Source: JTS-RE37 sp963756115
GTDB lineage: Bacteria; Bacteroidota; Bacteroidia; Flavobacteriales; Flavobacteriaceae
Assembly: GCA_963756115.1 (NCBI GenBank)
Contig: CAVWMN010000003.1
Span: 124,001-188,000 of the forward strand
Reading direction: 5' to 3'
Length of the DNA: 64,000 nt
Of the stretch, positions 36,045-45,501 are shown piece by piece. The first letter of the stretch is position 1, and the number at the start of each line of letters is the position of its first letter. The position numbers and the translations under genes were made by a program. Under the pieces are notes generated by a model, which searched no databases, had not been told where the DNA came from, and was given only the letters and a program-made list of their open reading frames with translations.

Positions 36045-37178
36045 TCAATTCAATTTAACCATAAATAAATCGCTTGCAATCCCATCAGCCAAAAATTTGC
36101 CTTTTTTGGTCAGCACCAGCGTATCATTTCTACGGACCAGCAATTGTTTCTCCATATATTTTTGAGACTCCTTCATAAGGTGGTTGTAGCATTCGGCGCC
36201 AAATCCCGTCCTGACCTGTGATAGGGAAATACCCCACATAGTCCTGAGGCCCGTCATCACAAACTCATTGTAACGGTCTTCCAGTGTGAGCACTTCAGTT
36301 TCGGCAGGCACAATGCCCGACCCGATGCTGCTGATATACTTTATATTGTTACGGCAATTCCAGGATCTTGTAGCACCTGTAAAGGAATGGGCTGACGGGC
36401 CGATCCCCAGGTAGGGTTTGCCTTGCCAGTAGGCCGTATTATTTTTTGAAAAATACCCTGGCTTCCCAAAATTTGAAACTTCATAATGGAGAAACCCTTC
36501 CCCCTCAAGACGTGCTATAAGCATCCGGAATTGTTCTTCCGCCTGGTCGTCATCCACATCCGGGAGGATTCCTTCCGATATGAATTTTTTAAGGGCGGTT
36601 CTTGGCTCCACCGTCAGCGCATAGCTGGAGATATGCGGCACCCTGAATGAGAGCGCCCGGTTGATATTTTCAAGCCACCTGTCATTGCTCAGGTTGGGGA
36701 TCCCGTAGATCAGGTCGATAGATATGTTCCGGAATAATGCCATGGCAGTTCCGATGCATTCCGATGCCTCCCCGGCGTCATGTGCCCTGTTCAGCAAACT
36801 AAGGTCTTCATCAAAAAAAGACTGTACGCCGATACTCAACCGGTTGATTCCTGTACCGGATAATTGTTTCAATTTAGCGCCCGAAAGGTCATCGGGGTTG
36901 GCTTCCAGGGTAATTTCGGGATCATTGGAGACGTTATAATGGCGGTATACATGATCCAGGATCTTCCCGATCTCAGCTACATCGAGGACAGAGGGTGTAC
37001 CACCCCCAAAGTAAATGGTTTCCACCTCCAGGGCCGGCAGCTCCTCCTTTCGCAACTCCAGTTCCCGGCAAATGGCCGCTACCATCTGATCCTTTTTGCC
37101 CAGGCTGGTGCTGAAGTGGAAATCACAGTAATGGCAGGCCTGCTTGCAAAAAGGGATATGGATATAGATTCCGGACAT
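36045..37178 (-). CDS. hemW: HemW, haem chaperone (coproporphyrinogen III oxidase-like radical SAM)
   Basis: 377 residues. Radical SAM cluster CKQACHYC (Cys11, Cys15, Cys18) after the GIYIHIPF start, ETIYFGGGTPS, LEANPDDL, GINRLSIGVQSF, SIDLIYGIPN and a C-terminal HemW domain (YNEFVMTGLRTMWGISL). HemW binds haem and delivers it to respiratory enzymes; it lacks the extra Cys of HemN, so it is not the oxidase. Upstream lies the 68-bp repeat array, which separates it from ruvC. Confidence 0.92.
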   Translation of the reverse strand: MSGIYIHIPFCKQACHYCDFHFSTSLGKKDQMVAAICRELELRKEELPALEVETIYFGGGTPSVLDVAEIGKILDHVYRHYNVSNDPEITLEANPDDLSGAKLKQLSGTGINRLSIGVQSFFDEDLSLLNRAHDAGEASECIGTAMALFRNISIDLIYGIPNLSNDRWLENINRALSFRVPHISSYALTVEPRTALKKFISEGILPDVDDDQAEEQFRMLIARLEGEGFLHYEVSNFGKPGYFSKNNTAYWQGKPYLGIGPSAHSFTGATRSWNCRNNIKYISSIGSGIVPAETEVLTLEDRYNEFVMTGLRTMWGISLSQVRTGFGAECYNHLMKESQKYMEKQLLVRRNDTLVLTKKGKFLADGIASDLFMVKLN

Positions 37179-37276
37179 TTTTGTAGTAAATGGTAATCAG
37201 TGAACAGTTTCCAGTATGCAGTTTTCAGTTTCCGTTTACATCAGCAGCGTACTGCAAACTGCGACTGCCGGGTGGA
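37179..37276. other. spacer before the repeat array
   Basis: About 100 bp of low-complexity sequence with short imperfect repeats (cagtttccag, cagttttcagtttcc). Nothing coding. Confidence 0.5.
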
Positions 37277-38034
37277 GGGCTTCGACTGCGCTCAGCCTGA
37301 CATTCAGCGTGTCACATTGAGCGCAGTCGAAATGTGACCATAAAGGGCTTCAACTTCGGTCAGCCTGACATTAAGCGTGTCACATTGAGCGCAGTCGAAA
37401 TGTGACCATAAAGGGCTTCAACTTCGCTCAGCCTGACATTCAGCGTGTCACATTGAGCGCAGTCGAAATGTGACTATAAAGGGCTTCAACTTCGCTCAGC
37501 CTGACATTCAGCATGTAACATTAAACCCAGTCGAAATGTGACCATAAAGGGCTTCAAATTCGATCAGCCTGACATTCAGCGTGTCACATTGAGCGCAGTC
37601 AAAATGTGACTATAAAGGGCTTCAACTTCGCTCAGCCTGACATTCAGCGTGTCACATTAACGCAGTCGAAATGTGACCATAAAGGGCTTCAAATTCGATC
37701 AGCCTGACATTCAGCATGTAACATTAAACCCAGTCAAAATGTGACTATAAAGGGCTTCAAATTCGATCAGCCTGACATTCAGCGTGTCACATTGAGCGCA
37801 GTCGAAATGTGACTATAAAGGGCTTCAAATTCGATCAGCCTGACATTAAGCGTGTCACATTGAGCGCAGTCGAAATGTGACCATACAGGGCTTCGACTGC
37901 GCTCAGCCTGACATTCAGCGTGTCAATTGACGGGCTTCAAATTCGATCAGCCTGACATTAAGCGTGTCACATTGAGCGCAGTCGAAATGTGACCATACAG
38001 GGCTTCGACTGCGTTCAGCCTGACATTAGGTTCA
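37277..38034. repeat. tandem array of 68-bp palindromic (REP-type) units
   Basis: Units begin with GGGCTTC at 37277, 37345, 37413, 37481, 37549, 37617, 37684, 37752, 37820, 37888, 37932 and 38000. The period is 68 bp except one 67-bp and one 44-bp unit; the last is partial. Full units hold TTCGACTGCGCTCA and, 24 bp on, its complement TGAGCGCAGTCGAA; overlapping this is a second pair GTCACATT/AATGTGAC. End units keep the perfect first arm, inner units carry changed arms (CTTCAACTTCGCTCAG, CTTCAAATTCGATCAG), in a mixed order. There are no spacers, so it is not CRISPR. Confidence 0.95.
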
Positions 38035-38134
38035 ATGTTGACCCTAACCAATAACCAATTCTAACCATTAACCTAAAACTTTAAATTTTGAATGCCAGGT
38101 TACTGCTTACTGCTCACTGCCCACTGCCAACTCC
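38035..38134. other. low-complexity spacer after the array
   Basis: Short-period repeats (taaccaataaccaattctaa; tactgcttactgctcactgc) between the array and the ruvC stop. Nothing coding. Confidence 0.5.
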
Positions 38135-38689
38135 CTACTTAACAACCCGTTTATCATTCTGTTTCACAAAAGCCTCCCACCCGGTATAGGATTTACCGGA
38201 TGCTGCCTTCCCCATGTTATAGAAATGGCAGACTGCAGCAGCGAGCCCATCCGTACTGTCAAGGTTTTTAGGGAGTGATTTCAGCCCCAAAGTGCTTTGA
38301 AGCATTTTGGCTACCTGTTCCTTACTGGCGTTGCCGTTGCCTGTTATGGCCATTTTTATTTTTTTGGGAAGGTATTCCGTGATGGGGATCTGCCGGGACA
38401 GTCCGGCCGCCATTGCCACGCCCTGGGCCCTCCCGAGTTTCAGCATGGACTGCACATTTTTACCATAGAAAGGGGCCTCAATCGCAATTTCATCAGGGTG
38501 GTAGGTGTCGATGAGGGATATAGTCCTGTCAAATATGAGTTTCAGCTTGGTAAATGGATCGACATATTTTTTTAGCAACAATTCATTGAGCTGCACAAAT
38601 TCCATTTTGGCTCCGGTAACCTTTATGATACCAAAGCCCATGATAGTGGTTCCCGGATCTATTCCCAATATGATTTTTTCCTGTTGCAA
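38135..38689 (-). CDS. ruvC: RuvC, Holliday junction resolvase
   Basis: 184 residues. Catalytic acids in GIDPGTT (Asp11), IAIEAPFYG (Glu71) and NLDSTDGLAAAVCH (Asp144/Asp147), with the basic QGVAMAAG and YLPKKIKMAITGNGNASKEQV segments. It cuts four-way junctions during recombination, with RuvAB. The reading frame is closed by a TAA three codons upstream and no ATG exists, so TTG at 38687-38689 is the start. It lies 10 bp after the TonB-C-like lipoprotein gene. Confidence 0.93.
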   Translation of the reverse strand: MQQEKIILGIDPGTTIMGFGIIKVTGAKMEFVQLNELLLKKYVDPFTKLKLIFDRTISLIDTYHPDEIAIEAPFYGKNVQSMLKLGRAQGVAMAAGLSRQIPITEYLPKKIKMAITGNGNASKEQVAKMLQSTLGLKSLPKNLDSTDGLAAAVCHFYNMGKAASGKSYTGWEAFVKQNDKRVVK

Positions 38690-38699
38690 ACTGTTTTAT

Positions 38700-39176
38700 T
38701 TAGTTGGTGTTCAGTACAAGGGGGATCCGGAATTTGGCGTTTACCGGGATGCCCCTTTTGAGTGCCGGTTCCAATTTGGGGATGCTTCGCAGGCTTTGCG
38801 TGATAATGCCGTTAAATTCCGGGATCTGTTTCCGGACAGCAGCGTTTTCCTGAATGTTTAAAACCGATAAGCGACCGTCCCTGTCTACCAGGAAGTCCAC
38901 ATAGATCGTATCCTCAAAATCGGTGTTCAGCACAAATTCAAAATCCTGCAAGGTCGTGGTGAGGTGTTGCAACAAGGTGTTTTCGAAGCACTCCCGCTGA
39001 GCGGTTTTGACCACCCCTTCATCACACTCGGCAAACAGCGGGTACTGGTCTACGTCATTCCAGTCTATTCCGCTTAATTCTTTATCCACCAATTTCCGCG
39101 TATTGGCTTCCCGCGAGGAGAACCAATCACAGGATACCATCAGGCATAGCCCACACAAAACTGCTATTTTCCTCAT
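38700..39176 (-). CDS. lipoprotein with TonB C-terminal-like domain
   Basis: 158 residues. Lipobox LMVSC (Cys16), a linker with two cysteines (FAECDEGVVKTAQRECFE) and an end that resembles the TonB C-terminal domain: IYVDFLVDRDGRLSVLNIQ, IITQSLRSIPKLEPALKRGIPVNAKFRIPLVL. The domain is often found as a stand-alone module in Bacteroidota; without a membrane helix and ExbB/D partners it cannot act as TonB. Role unknown. Probably co-transcribed with ruvC (10 bp apart). Confidence 0.8.
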   Translation of the reverse strand: MRKIAVLCGLCLMVSCDWFSSREANTRKLVDKELSGIDWNDVDQYPLFAECDEGVVKTAQRECFENTLLQHLTTTLQDFEFVLNTDFEDTIYVDFLVDRDGRLSVLNIQENAAVRKQIPEFNGIITQSLRSIPKLEPALKRGIPVNAKFRIPLVLNTN

Positions 39177-39330
39177 TACTGGTCGACTTCTGGGCGGGAA
39201 ATTACGATTTTTTTAGGCAAAACCGTATCACATCCCCAGTTACAAATGTCTTTCCCCCAAACTGTAACTATTCTTGTATATCTTCGTCAAAGAGGTGGAC
39301 GCTCCGTTAAGCCGGAGGTAAGAAAGAAGT

Positions 39331-39846
39331 ATGGACATTGTATTGCTCATCCTGGGTTTTATCCTGATGCTGGTTGGCATCCTGGGGAGTTTCCTGCCGG
39401 TACTCCCCGGCCCCCCGGTCAGCTGGGCCGGCCTTTTGCTCCTGGTCCTTACCACGGCCGTACCCAACGACTGGTGGTTTTTGGGTACTACCGCGGTGAT
39501 TGCCCTGATCGTCGTGGCGCTGGACTACGTGATACCTGCCATGGGCACCAAAAAGTTCGGGGGCAGCAAAGCAGGCGTAATCGGCACCATGGCGGGATTG
39601 CTGGTGGCCATCTTTATTCCCATCCTGGGTATTTTTGGGATCATTATCTGGCCTTTTATCGGGGCCCTGGTGGGGGAGCTGATCAATAAAGCCGATCAGA
39701 AAACAGCGCTTAAAGCAGCCTTTGGTTCCTTTATGGGGTTTTTGACCGGGACTTTTTTAAAATTCCTGGTCACCGTGGTTTTCCTCGGCCTTTTTATTGC
39801 GCGTGCCTGGAAATACAAGGCGGCCCTGTTTCCTTATTTCGACTAA
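39331..39846 (+). CDS. DUF456 membrane protein
   Basis: 171 residues, four to five membrane helices with glycine-rich turns: LLILGFILMLVGILGSFLPV, LPGPPVSWAGLLLL, DYVIPAMGTKKFGGSKAGVIG, GIFGIIIWPFIGALVGELI. This is the DUF456 pattern. The glycine-rich segments resemble glycine-zipper proteins. Function unknown. It converges on the nitroreductase gene. Confidence 0.9.
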   Translation: MDIVLLILGFILMLVGILGSFLPVLPGPPVSWAGLLLLVLTTAVPNDWWFLGTTAVIALIVVALDYVIPAMGTKKFGGSKAGVIGTMAGLLVAIFIPILGIFGIIIWPFIGALVGELINKADQKTALKAAFGSFMGFLTGTFLKFLVTVVFLGLFIARAWKYKAALFPYFD

Positions 39847-39878
39847 GAAAGAGTGTCGGAGAATGATCAGGCTTTTCA

Positions 39879-40430
39879 CTATACCCACTGGACCTTATCT
39901 TCTATGGGGGTCCTGGTTCCCTCCGGGATCTCCCCGTCGTAGTGCCCCATATAGAAAAACCCGAGGCATTTTTCACCGGGCTTCATATCAAAAAACTCGT
40001 CCATATACCCTATCATGGCCGGGGAACTCCAATAGCAGCCAATTCCAAGTTCGGTACAACATAACCACATATTCTGCACGGCCATGGCTGTTGCGGCAAC
40101 TTCCTCCCATTCCGGCAAACGCTCCCCGGGATCCCGTTGCATGCAAATGGCTATAACAGCAGCTGCCTTCCGGGGGTTTTCCAGCAATTTTTTAATCTTC
40201 ATCTGTTTGGGCTGCTGTTCCATGTCCATATATTTATAGGAGAGGAACATCCCCAACTTGGCTTTGGAATCACCCAGCATGACCTTAAAGCGCCACGGCT
40301 CCGTCCTTTTGTGGGTAGGGGCCCAATTGGCTGCCTGCAATATCTGCTCCAACGTACTTCGGCTAATGGGTTTATCGTTATACTGGTCCGGGAATACCGC
40401 ACGGCGCTTTTTTATCAGATCGAATATCAT
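39879..40430 (-). CDS. nitroreductase family protein
   Basis: 183 residues. KKRRAVFPDQYNDKPISRSTLEQILQAANWAPTHKRTEPWRF is the FMN-binding start of the family; AVQNMWLCCTELGIGCYWSS and GFFYMGHYD complete it. It reduces nitro groups, quinones or dehydrates/dehydrogenates small substrates with FMN and NAD(P)H, as a dimer in the cytoplasm. The substrate is unknown. It is divergent from hutH, sharing a gap of about 110 bp. Confidence 0.9.
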   Translation of the reverse strand: MIFDLIKKRRAVFPDQYNDKPISRSTLEQILQAANWAPTHKRTEPWRFKVMLGDSKAKLGMFLSYKYMDMEQQPKQMKIKKLLENPRKAAAVIAICMQRDPGERLPEWEEVAATAMAVQNMWLCCTELGIGCYWSSPAMIGYMDEFFDMKPGEKCLGFFYMGHYDGEIPEGTRTPIEDKVQWV

Positions 40431-40487
40431 AGGAGTCCATTTGAATTTGGTTTTACCACATCGCCCCGGGGCGGTAAGGACAATATC

Positions 40488-40519
40488 TTGGCATTTCTCA
40501 AACTTAATGAATACATTTA
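40488..40519 (+). promoter_or_regulatory. possible promoter of the hut operon
   Basis: TTG at 40488-40490 and TACATTTA at 40512-40519 (one mismatch from TAnnTTTG), 21 bp apart, 22 bp before the hutH start. Confidence 0.45.
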
Positions 40520-40541
40520 GGGTTCTAAAATTTATTTATAA

Positions 40542-42122
40542 ATGCGAACCCAGCCCACTACGTTTTCATATGGGGAAGACCGTCTTACAGCGGGCATTGC
40601 GCTGAAAATCGGACGAGGGAAAATTACCGGCAAACTAACTCCGGAGACCCGGAAAAAGATCCGGGAGAGCCAGGCCATAGTGGCCCGGATCGTCGGGAAA
40701 GGAGAACCTGTATACGGTATCAACACCGGTTTCGGGCCCTTATGCACAACCAGGATCTCGAAAGAAGAAACCACCATTCTACAAACCAATATCCTGAAAA
40801 GCCATAGTGTTGGCGTGGGTGATCCCATACACCAGGAAATTGCCAAACTCATGCTGATCCTCAAGGTTCATTCCCTGGCAAAAGGGTATTCGGGCATAGC
40901 AGAAACCACCCTGGACAGGATCCTCTGGCATATTGAAAACGACGCTATTCCGATAGTGCCTTCCCAGGGTTCGGTTGGCGCTTCCGGGGACCTTGCCCCG
41001 TTATCCCATTTGTTTTTACCCCTGATCGGACTTGGCAAGGTCTACTACCATGACCAAACCATGGCAGCGGCCGACTTCCTCCGGAAAATGGGGCTTGAAC
41101 CCCTGCAATTGGAAGCAAAGGAAGGGCTGGCCCTTATCAATGGAACACAGTTTATCGCCGCCCATGCCGTAGGAGTAGTGGAAAAATTACATGGTTGCCT
41201 TTCACAGGCCGATATAATCGGGGCTATGATGATCGAAGGCTTGCAAGGATCCGTAAAGCCCTTTTATGCCGAATTACATGCCCTGCGCCCCTTTAAAGGG
41301 AATGTCCATGTGGCAGCGCGCATCAGATCACTTCTGGAGGGTTCTGAAATCATGGAAGACCATATCGATTGTGACCGGGTCCAGGACCCCTATTCCCTGA
41401 GATGTATGCCCCAGGTCCACGGTGCATCCCGGAATGCCTGGCTGCATTTAAAGGAGCTGCTGGAAACGGAACTCAATTCCGTTACCGACAACCCGGTTAT
41501 CATAGATGAGGAACTCACCATCAGCGGGGGAAATTTCCATGGTCAGCCCCTGGCAATGGCCCTTGATTATGCCTGCCTTGCGGCCTCAGAGATTGGCAAT
41601 ATTTCAGATCGCAGGATCTACCTTGCCCTGGAAGGCAATAGTCCGGGCGTCCCCAAACTGCTGATGAAGAACACCGGGATCAACTCTGGGTACATGATTC
41701 TGCAGTATACGTCTGCTGCGCTTGCAAGCGAAAACAAAGGCCTGTGCTTTCCCTCCAGTGCCGATAGCATCCCTACTTCCCTGGGGCAGGAAGACCATGT
41801 AAGCATGGGGTCCATTTCCGGAAGGAAAGCGATGCAGGTGCTGGCCAACGTGGAAAAGATCCTGGCAATTGAATTGCTGACGGCAGCCCAGGCCTTCGAA
41901 TTCAGGAAGCCGATGAAATCGGGAGTTTTGCTGGACCAGGTCCACCAGGAGGTCCGGAAACAGGTGGCCTTTGCAGAAAAGGACAGGGTATTCTCCGATG
42001 ATATCGAAGCGGGGATCGCCATGATCAAAGACAAGATCATCATACAGGTGGTGGAGCGGGTGTGCCACTCCGAAGGGATCTCACTCGAAACCCCGCATTC
42101 CGCCGAACTGGAATATTATTAA
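40542..42122 (+). CDS. hutH: histidine ammonia-lyase
   Basis: 526 residues. The prosthetic MIO group forms from Ala147-Ser148-Gly149 in GSVGASGDLAPLSH. YGINTGFGPL, NGTQFIAAHAVG and QDPYSLRCMPQVHGASR are the family marks. It deaminates histidine to urocanate, the first step of histidine degradation, as a cytoplasmic tetramer. First of four hut genes, 72 bp before hutI. Confidence 0.96.
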   Translation: MRTQPTTFSYGEDRLTAGIALKIGRGKITGKLTPETRKKIRESQAIVARIVGKGEPVYGINTGFGPLCTTRISKEETTILQTNILKSHSVGVGDPIHQEIAKLMLILKVHSLAKGYSGIAETTLDRILWHIENDAIPIVPSQGSVGASGDLAPLSHLFLPLIGLGKVYYHDQTMAAADFLRKMGLEPLQLEAKEGLALINGTQFIAAHAVGVVEKLHGCLSQADIIGAMMIEGLQGSVKPFYAELHALRPFKGNVHVAARIRSLLEGSEIMEDHIDCDRVQDPYSLRCMPQVHGASRNAWLHLKELLETELNSVTDNPVIIDEELTISGGNFHGQPLAMALDYACLAASEIGNISDRRIYLALEGNSPGVPKLLMKNTGINSGYMILQYTSAALASENKGLCFPSSADSIPTSLGQEDHVSMGSISGRKAMQVLANVEKILAIELLTAAQAFEFRKPMKSGVLLDQVHQEVRKQVAFAEKDRVFSDDIEAGIAMIKDKIIIQVVERVCHSEGISLETPHSAELEYY

Positions 42123-42194
42123 ATCGCTGTTTAATTTTGATGCTATATTTTTTCCATAATATCCGTATAATTTTAGTAACCTCAACAAAGACAA

Positions 42195-43454
42195 GTGACT
42201 AAACGCAAGCTTATAGGCCCTTTCACCCAACTGCTGCCCATGACAGGTATCCCGCTGAAAGGGGGCATCCCGGACCGCAGCTTACCGGTTCTGACACAGG
42301 CAGGGCTGCTCCTTGGGGATGGCCGGGTCCTGGCCATCGGTTCGTTCCGGGACCTGCAGGCCCAACACAGCGGACCAGACCTGGAAATATATACCTTGCC
42401 CGACGACTGTGTAGGCCTCCCGGGTTTTATTGATGCACATACCCATATTTGTTTTGGCGGGTCACGGGCCAGGGATTATGCCATGCGGAATGCCGGAAAG
42501 ACCTATTTGGAGATCGCAAAGGCCGGGGGTGGAATCTGGGATACGGTGATGCAGACCCGGAACGCCGGGAGGGATGAACTGGTCAAGGGAATCCTGCAGC
42601 GGGCTAACAGGCACCTGCGCCACGGGGTAACCACCCTGGAGGTAAAGAGCGGCTACGGGCTTTCCGTGAAGGAAGAACTCAAGATGTTATATGCCATCAG
42701 GGATGCCAACAAAGAACTCAGGGCAGACCTGATCCCAACCTGCCTGGCCGCCCATATGCTGCCGCGCGATTTCAACGGGAAAGCGGCTGATTACCTGTTG
42801 ATGATCAGTGAAGAACTCTTGCCCAAACTGAAATCTGAGGGGTTGGCTAACAGGGTAGATGCCTTTATAGAAGATGGGGCATTTACCAGGGAAACTATTA
42901 CACCCTATTTTACAAGGGCGAAGGAAATGGGATTCGACATAACTGTCCATGCCGACCAGTTTTCTACCGGGGGAAGTGCAGTGGCAGTCCAATTCAACGC
43001 GATAAGCGCAGACCACCTGGAGGCCAGTACGGAAACCGAAATTCAAATGCTGGCCAACAGTAATGTGATTGCCACAGCCCTGCCAGGGGCGTCCATAGGC
43101 CTTGGCTGTGCCTATACCCCCGCCCGGAAGCTCCTGGATGCAGGGGCCTGCCTGGCGATTGCTTCAGATCATAACCCGGGTTCAGCACCCATGGGGGAAC
43201 TGCTGACACAGGCATCCATCCTTGGAGCCTTCGAAAAACTCACCAATGCAGAGGTGCTGGCGGGCATCACCTTCCGGGCAGCCGCAGCCCTGGGGTTATC
43301 AGACCGTGGCAGGCTTGGGGAAGGCATGCTCGCAGACCTGGCAATTTTCCGGACCGATAATTATCAGGAAATTTTATACAACCAGGGAACCCTTAATCCA
43401 TGCCAGATGTGGAAGGAAGGGGAGTTGGTTTTTACCGATACCACAGAACAATGA
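42195..43454 (+). CDS. hutI: imidazolonepropionase
   Basis: 419 residues from a GTG start (no ATG fits the N-terminus). Amidohydrolase metal site FIDAHTHICFGG, a lysine/arginine-rich GIWDTVMQTR region, GVTTLEVKSGYGL, VHADQFSTGG, and late ASDHNPGSAP. It opens the imidazolone ring to give N-formimino-glutamate, step three of the pathway. The stop overlaps the hutU start by 4 bp (ATGA), so the two are coupled. Confidence 0.95.
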   Translation: MTKRKLIGPFTQLLPMTGIPLKGGIPDRSLPVLTQAGLLLGDGRVLAIGSFRDLQAQHSGPDLEIYTLPDDCVGLPGFIDAHTHICFGGSRARDYAMRNAGKTYLEIAKAGGGIWDTVMQTRNAGRDELVKGILQRANRHLRHGVTTLEVKSGYGLSVKEELKMLYAIRDANKELRADLIPTCLAAHMLPRDFNGKAADYLLMISEELLPKLKSEGLANRVDAFIEDGAFTRETITPYFTRAKEMGFDITVHADQFSTGGSAVAVQFNAISADHLEASTETEIQMLANSNVIATALPGASIGLGCAYTPARKLLDAGACLAIASDHNPGSAPMGELLTQASILGAFEKLTNAEVLAGITFRAAAALGLSDRGRLGEGMLADLAIFRTDNYQEILYNQGTLNPCQMWKEGELVFTDTTEQ

Positions 43455-45457
43455 AAGAATTCAAAGCTGCCATACTTCAGGGTATACCTTCAGAACTACC
43501 GCCACCCAAGGCCTATTCCCCTGATGCAAACCATGCGCCCCGGCGGAAGGATATCCTGAACCTGGCCGAAAAAAAACTGGCGGTTCGGAATTCCCTTCGG
43601 TATTTCCCCCCAGCCTGGCACGCCGAGCTTTCGGAAGATTTTGCCGCCGAATTACTGGATCATGGCCGGATCTATATGTATAGGTTCAAACCCAGCTACG
43701 ATTTGTACGCCAGGCCCATCAAAGATTATCCGGCGAAGAATGCACACGCAGCTGCCATCATGTTGATGATACAGAATAACCTGGATCCCGCTGTGGCACA
43801 GCACCCGGAAGAACTGATAACATACGGTGGGAATGGCGCTGTTTTCCAGAATTGGGCACAATACCTGCTCACCATGAAATACCTGGCTACCATGACCGGG
43901 CAACAAACCCTTCACATTTATTCGGGGCATCCCATGGGATTGTTCCCCTCTTCCGCAGAAGCCCCCAGGGTTGTAGTGACCAATGGAATGATGATCCCAA
44001 ACTACTCCCGGCCGGATGACTGGGAACGATTCAATGCCTTGGGTGTTACCCAATACGGGCAAATGACAGCCGGTTCCTATATGTACATAGGGCCTCAGGG
44101 GATTGTACACGGCACCGCCATAACCGTTATGAATGCCTTCCGGAAGGTTTTGGAAAAAGGAGACACCCCCAGGGGGAAGATATTCCTGACATCCGGTTTA
44201 GGCGGTATGAGCGGGGCCCAGCCGAAAGCAGGAAATATAGCCGGGTGTATCACGGTTTGTGCCGAAGTCAACAGGACTGCGGCGGTAAAAAGGCACCAGC
44301 AGGGGTGGGTTGATGAATTGCTCGACCAGATCGATGCCCTTGTTGCCCGAACCAAACAGGCCGTCGCCGGCAAGGAAATTGTTTCCCTGGCATATGTGGG
44401 CAACGTGGTTACGGTCTGGGAGCGCTTTTATTCCGAGGGGATCTTTGTACACCTGGGCTCTGACCAGACTTCCCTGCACAACCCCTGGGCCGGGGGGTAT
44501 TATCCTGAGGGGATATCCTATGGGGATGCCAACCGGATGATGGCCGAAGACCCCGGGCAGTTCCGGAAAAAGGTCCGGGAATCCCTGAAATCGCAGGTTC
44601 AGGCCATCAACAGCCATACGCGGAAAGGCACGTATTTTTTCGATTATGGAAATGCCTTTTTGCTGGAGGCCTCCCGGGCAGGTGCCGAGGTAATGGCCGA
44701 AAACGGTATTGATTTCAGGTATCCTTCCTATGTACAGGATATTCTGGGGCCTATGTGTTTCGATTATGGCTTTGGGCCTTTCCGTTGGGTTTGTACCTCC
44801 GGGGATCCCACGGACCTGCAACGCACCGATGCGATAGCCTTGCGGGTGATGGAGGAGATAGCAGTGAATGCACCGGGGGAAATCCAGCAGCAAATGGAGG
44901 ATAATATCCGATGGATCAGAGAAGCAGAAAATAACAAGTTGGTAGTGGGTTCACAGGCACGAATCCTGTATGCCGATGCAGAGGGAAGGATGAAGATCGC
45001 AGAAGCATTCAACAAGGCAGTCGCCGACGGGAACCTCTCCGCACCGGTAGTCCTCGGAAGGGATCACCACGATGTTAGCGGAACAGATTCCCCCTTCCGG
45101 GAAACGAGCAATATTTACGACGGCAGTAAATTCACCGCCGATATGGCCATCCACAATGTGATAGGGGACAGTTTCAGGGGGGCCAGCTGGGTCTCCATCC
45201 ACAACGGGGGTGGTGTGGGATGGGGGGAAGTTATCAATGGCGGATTCGGGATGGTGCTCGACGGCTCAAAGGAAGCATCAGTCCGCCTGAAGAGCATGCT
45301 GTTTTATGACGTAAACAACGGTATTTCCCGAAGGAGCTGGGCCCGGAACCCGGAAGCCATTTTTGCCATCAAACGGGAGATGGAACGAACCCCTGGATTA
45401 CAGGTAACAGTACCCAATATTGTTGCTGATAAGTTATTAGATAAATTGTTTCACTAA
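43451..45457 (+). CDS. hutU: urocanate hydratase (long type)
   Basis: 668 residues from the ATG at 43451 that overlaps the hutI stop. NAD-binding and active-site marks: YGGNGAVFQNWAQYLLTM, SGHPMGLFPS, TSGLGGMSGAQPKA, GSDQTSLHNPWAGGYYPEG, LGRDHHDVSGTDSPFRETS and HNGGGVGWGEVINGGFG. It adds water to urocanate to give imidazolonepropionate, step two. The length is about 110 residues over the Pseudomonas/Bacillus form (about 557); the long form with the N-terminal extension is known in Bacteroidota and some others. Confidence 0.95.
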   Translation: MKEFKAAILQGIPSELPPPKAYSPDANHAPRRKDILNLAEKKLAVRNSLRYFPPAWHAELSEDFAAELLDHGRIYMYRFKPSYDLYARPIKDYPAKNAHAAAIMLMIQNNLDPAVAQHPEELITYGGNGAVFQNWAQYLLTMKYLATMTGQQTLHIYSGHPMGLFPSSAEAPRVVVTNGMMIPNYSRPDDWERFNALGVTQYGQMTAGSYMYIGPQGIVHGTAITVMNAFRKVLEKGDTPRGKIFLTSGLGGMSGAQPKAGNIAGCITVCAEVNRTAAVKRHQQGWVDELLDQIDALVARTKQAVAGKEIVSLAYVGNVVTVWERFYSEGIFVHLGSDQTSLHNPWAGGYYPEGISYGDANRMMAEDPGQFRKKVRESLKSQVQAINSHTRKGTYFFDYGNAFLLEASRAGAEVMAENGIDFRYPSYVQDILGPMCFDYGFGPFRWVCTSGDPTDLQRTDAIALRVMEEIAVNAPGEIQQQMEDNIRWIREAENNKLVVGSQARILYADAEGRMKIAEAFNKAVADGNLSAPVVLGRDHHDVSGTDSPFRETSNIYDGSKFTADMAIHNVIGDSFRGASWVSIHNGGGVGWGEVINGGFGMVLDGSKEASVRLKSMLFYDVNNGISRRSWARNPEAIFAIKREMERTPGLQVTVPNIVADKLLDKLFH

Positions 45458-45462
45458 ATTTG
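45455..45462 (+). promoter_or_regulatory. possible internal -7 element before hutG
   Basis: TAAATTTG, an exact TAnnTTTG, starting on the hutU stop codon and 40 bp before hutG. No TTG at the correct distance, so it may be chance. Confidence 0.2.
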
Positions 45463-45501
45463 CTGTAATAACAGCACCACAGAGCCCCAAGAACTCACCT
45501 T

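Noticed and set aside
36045..37178. Oxygen-independent coproporphyrinogen oxidase HemN
   Set aside because: Length of 377 residues and the CxxxCxxC without the additional HemN cysteine indicate HemW.
37277..38034. CRISPR array
   Set aside because: The repeated unit is contiguous over its full 68 bp with no unique spacers, and no cas genes are in the window.
43400..43450. Longer N-terminus of urocanate hydratase
   Set aside because: These codons lie inside hutI; the ATG at 43451 overlapping the hutI stop is the natural coupled start.
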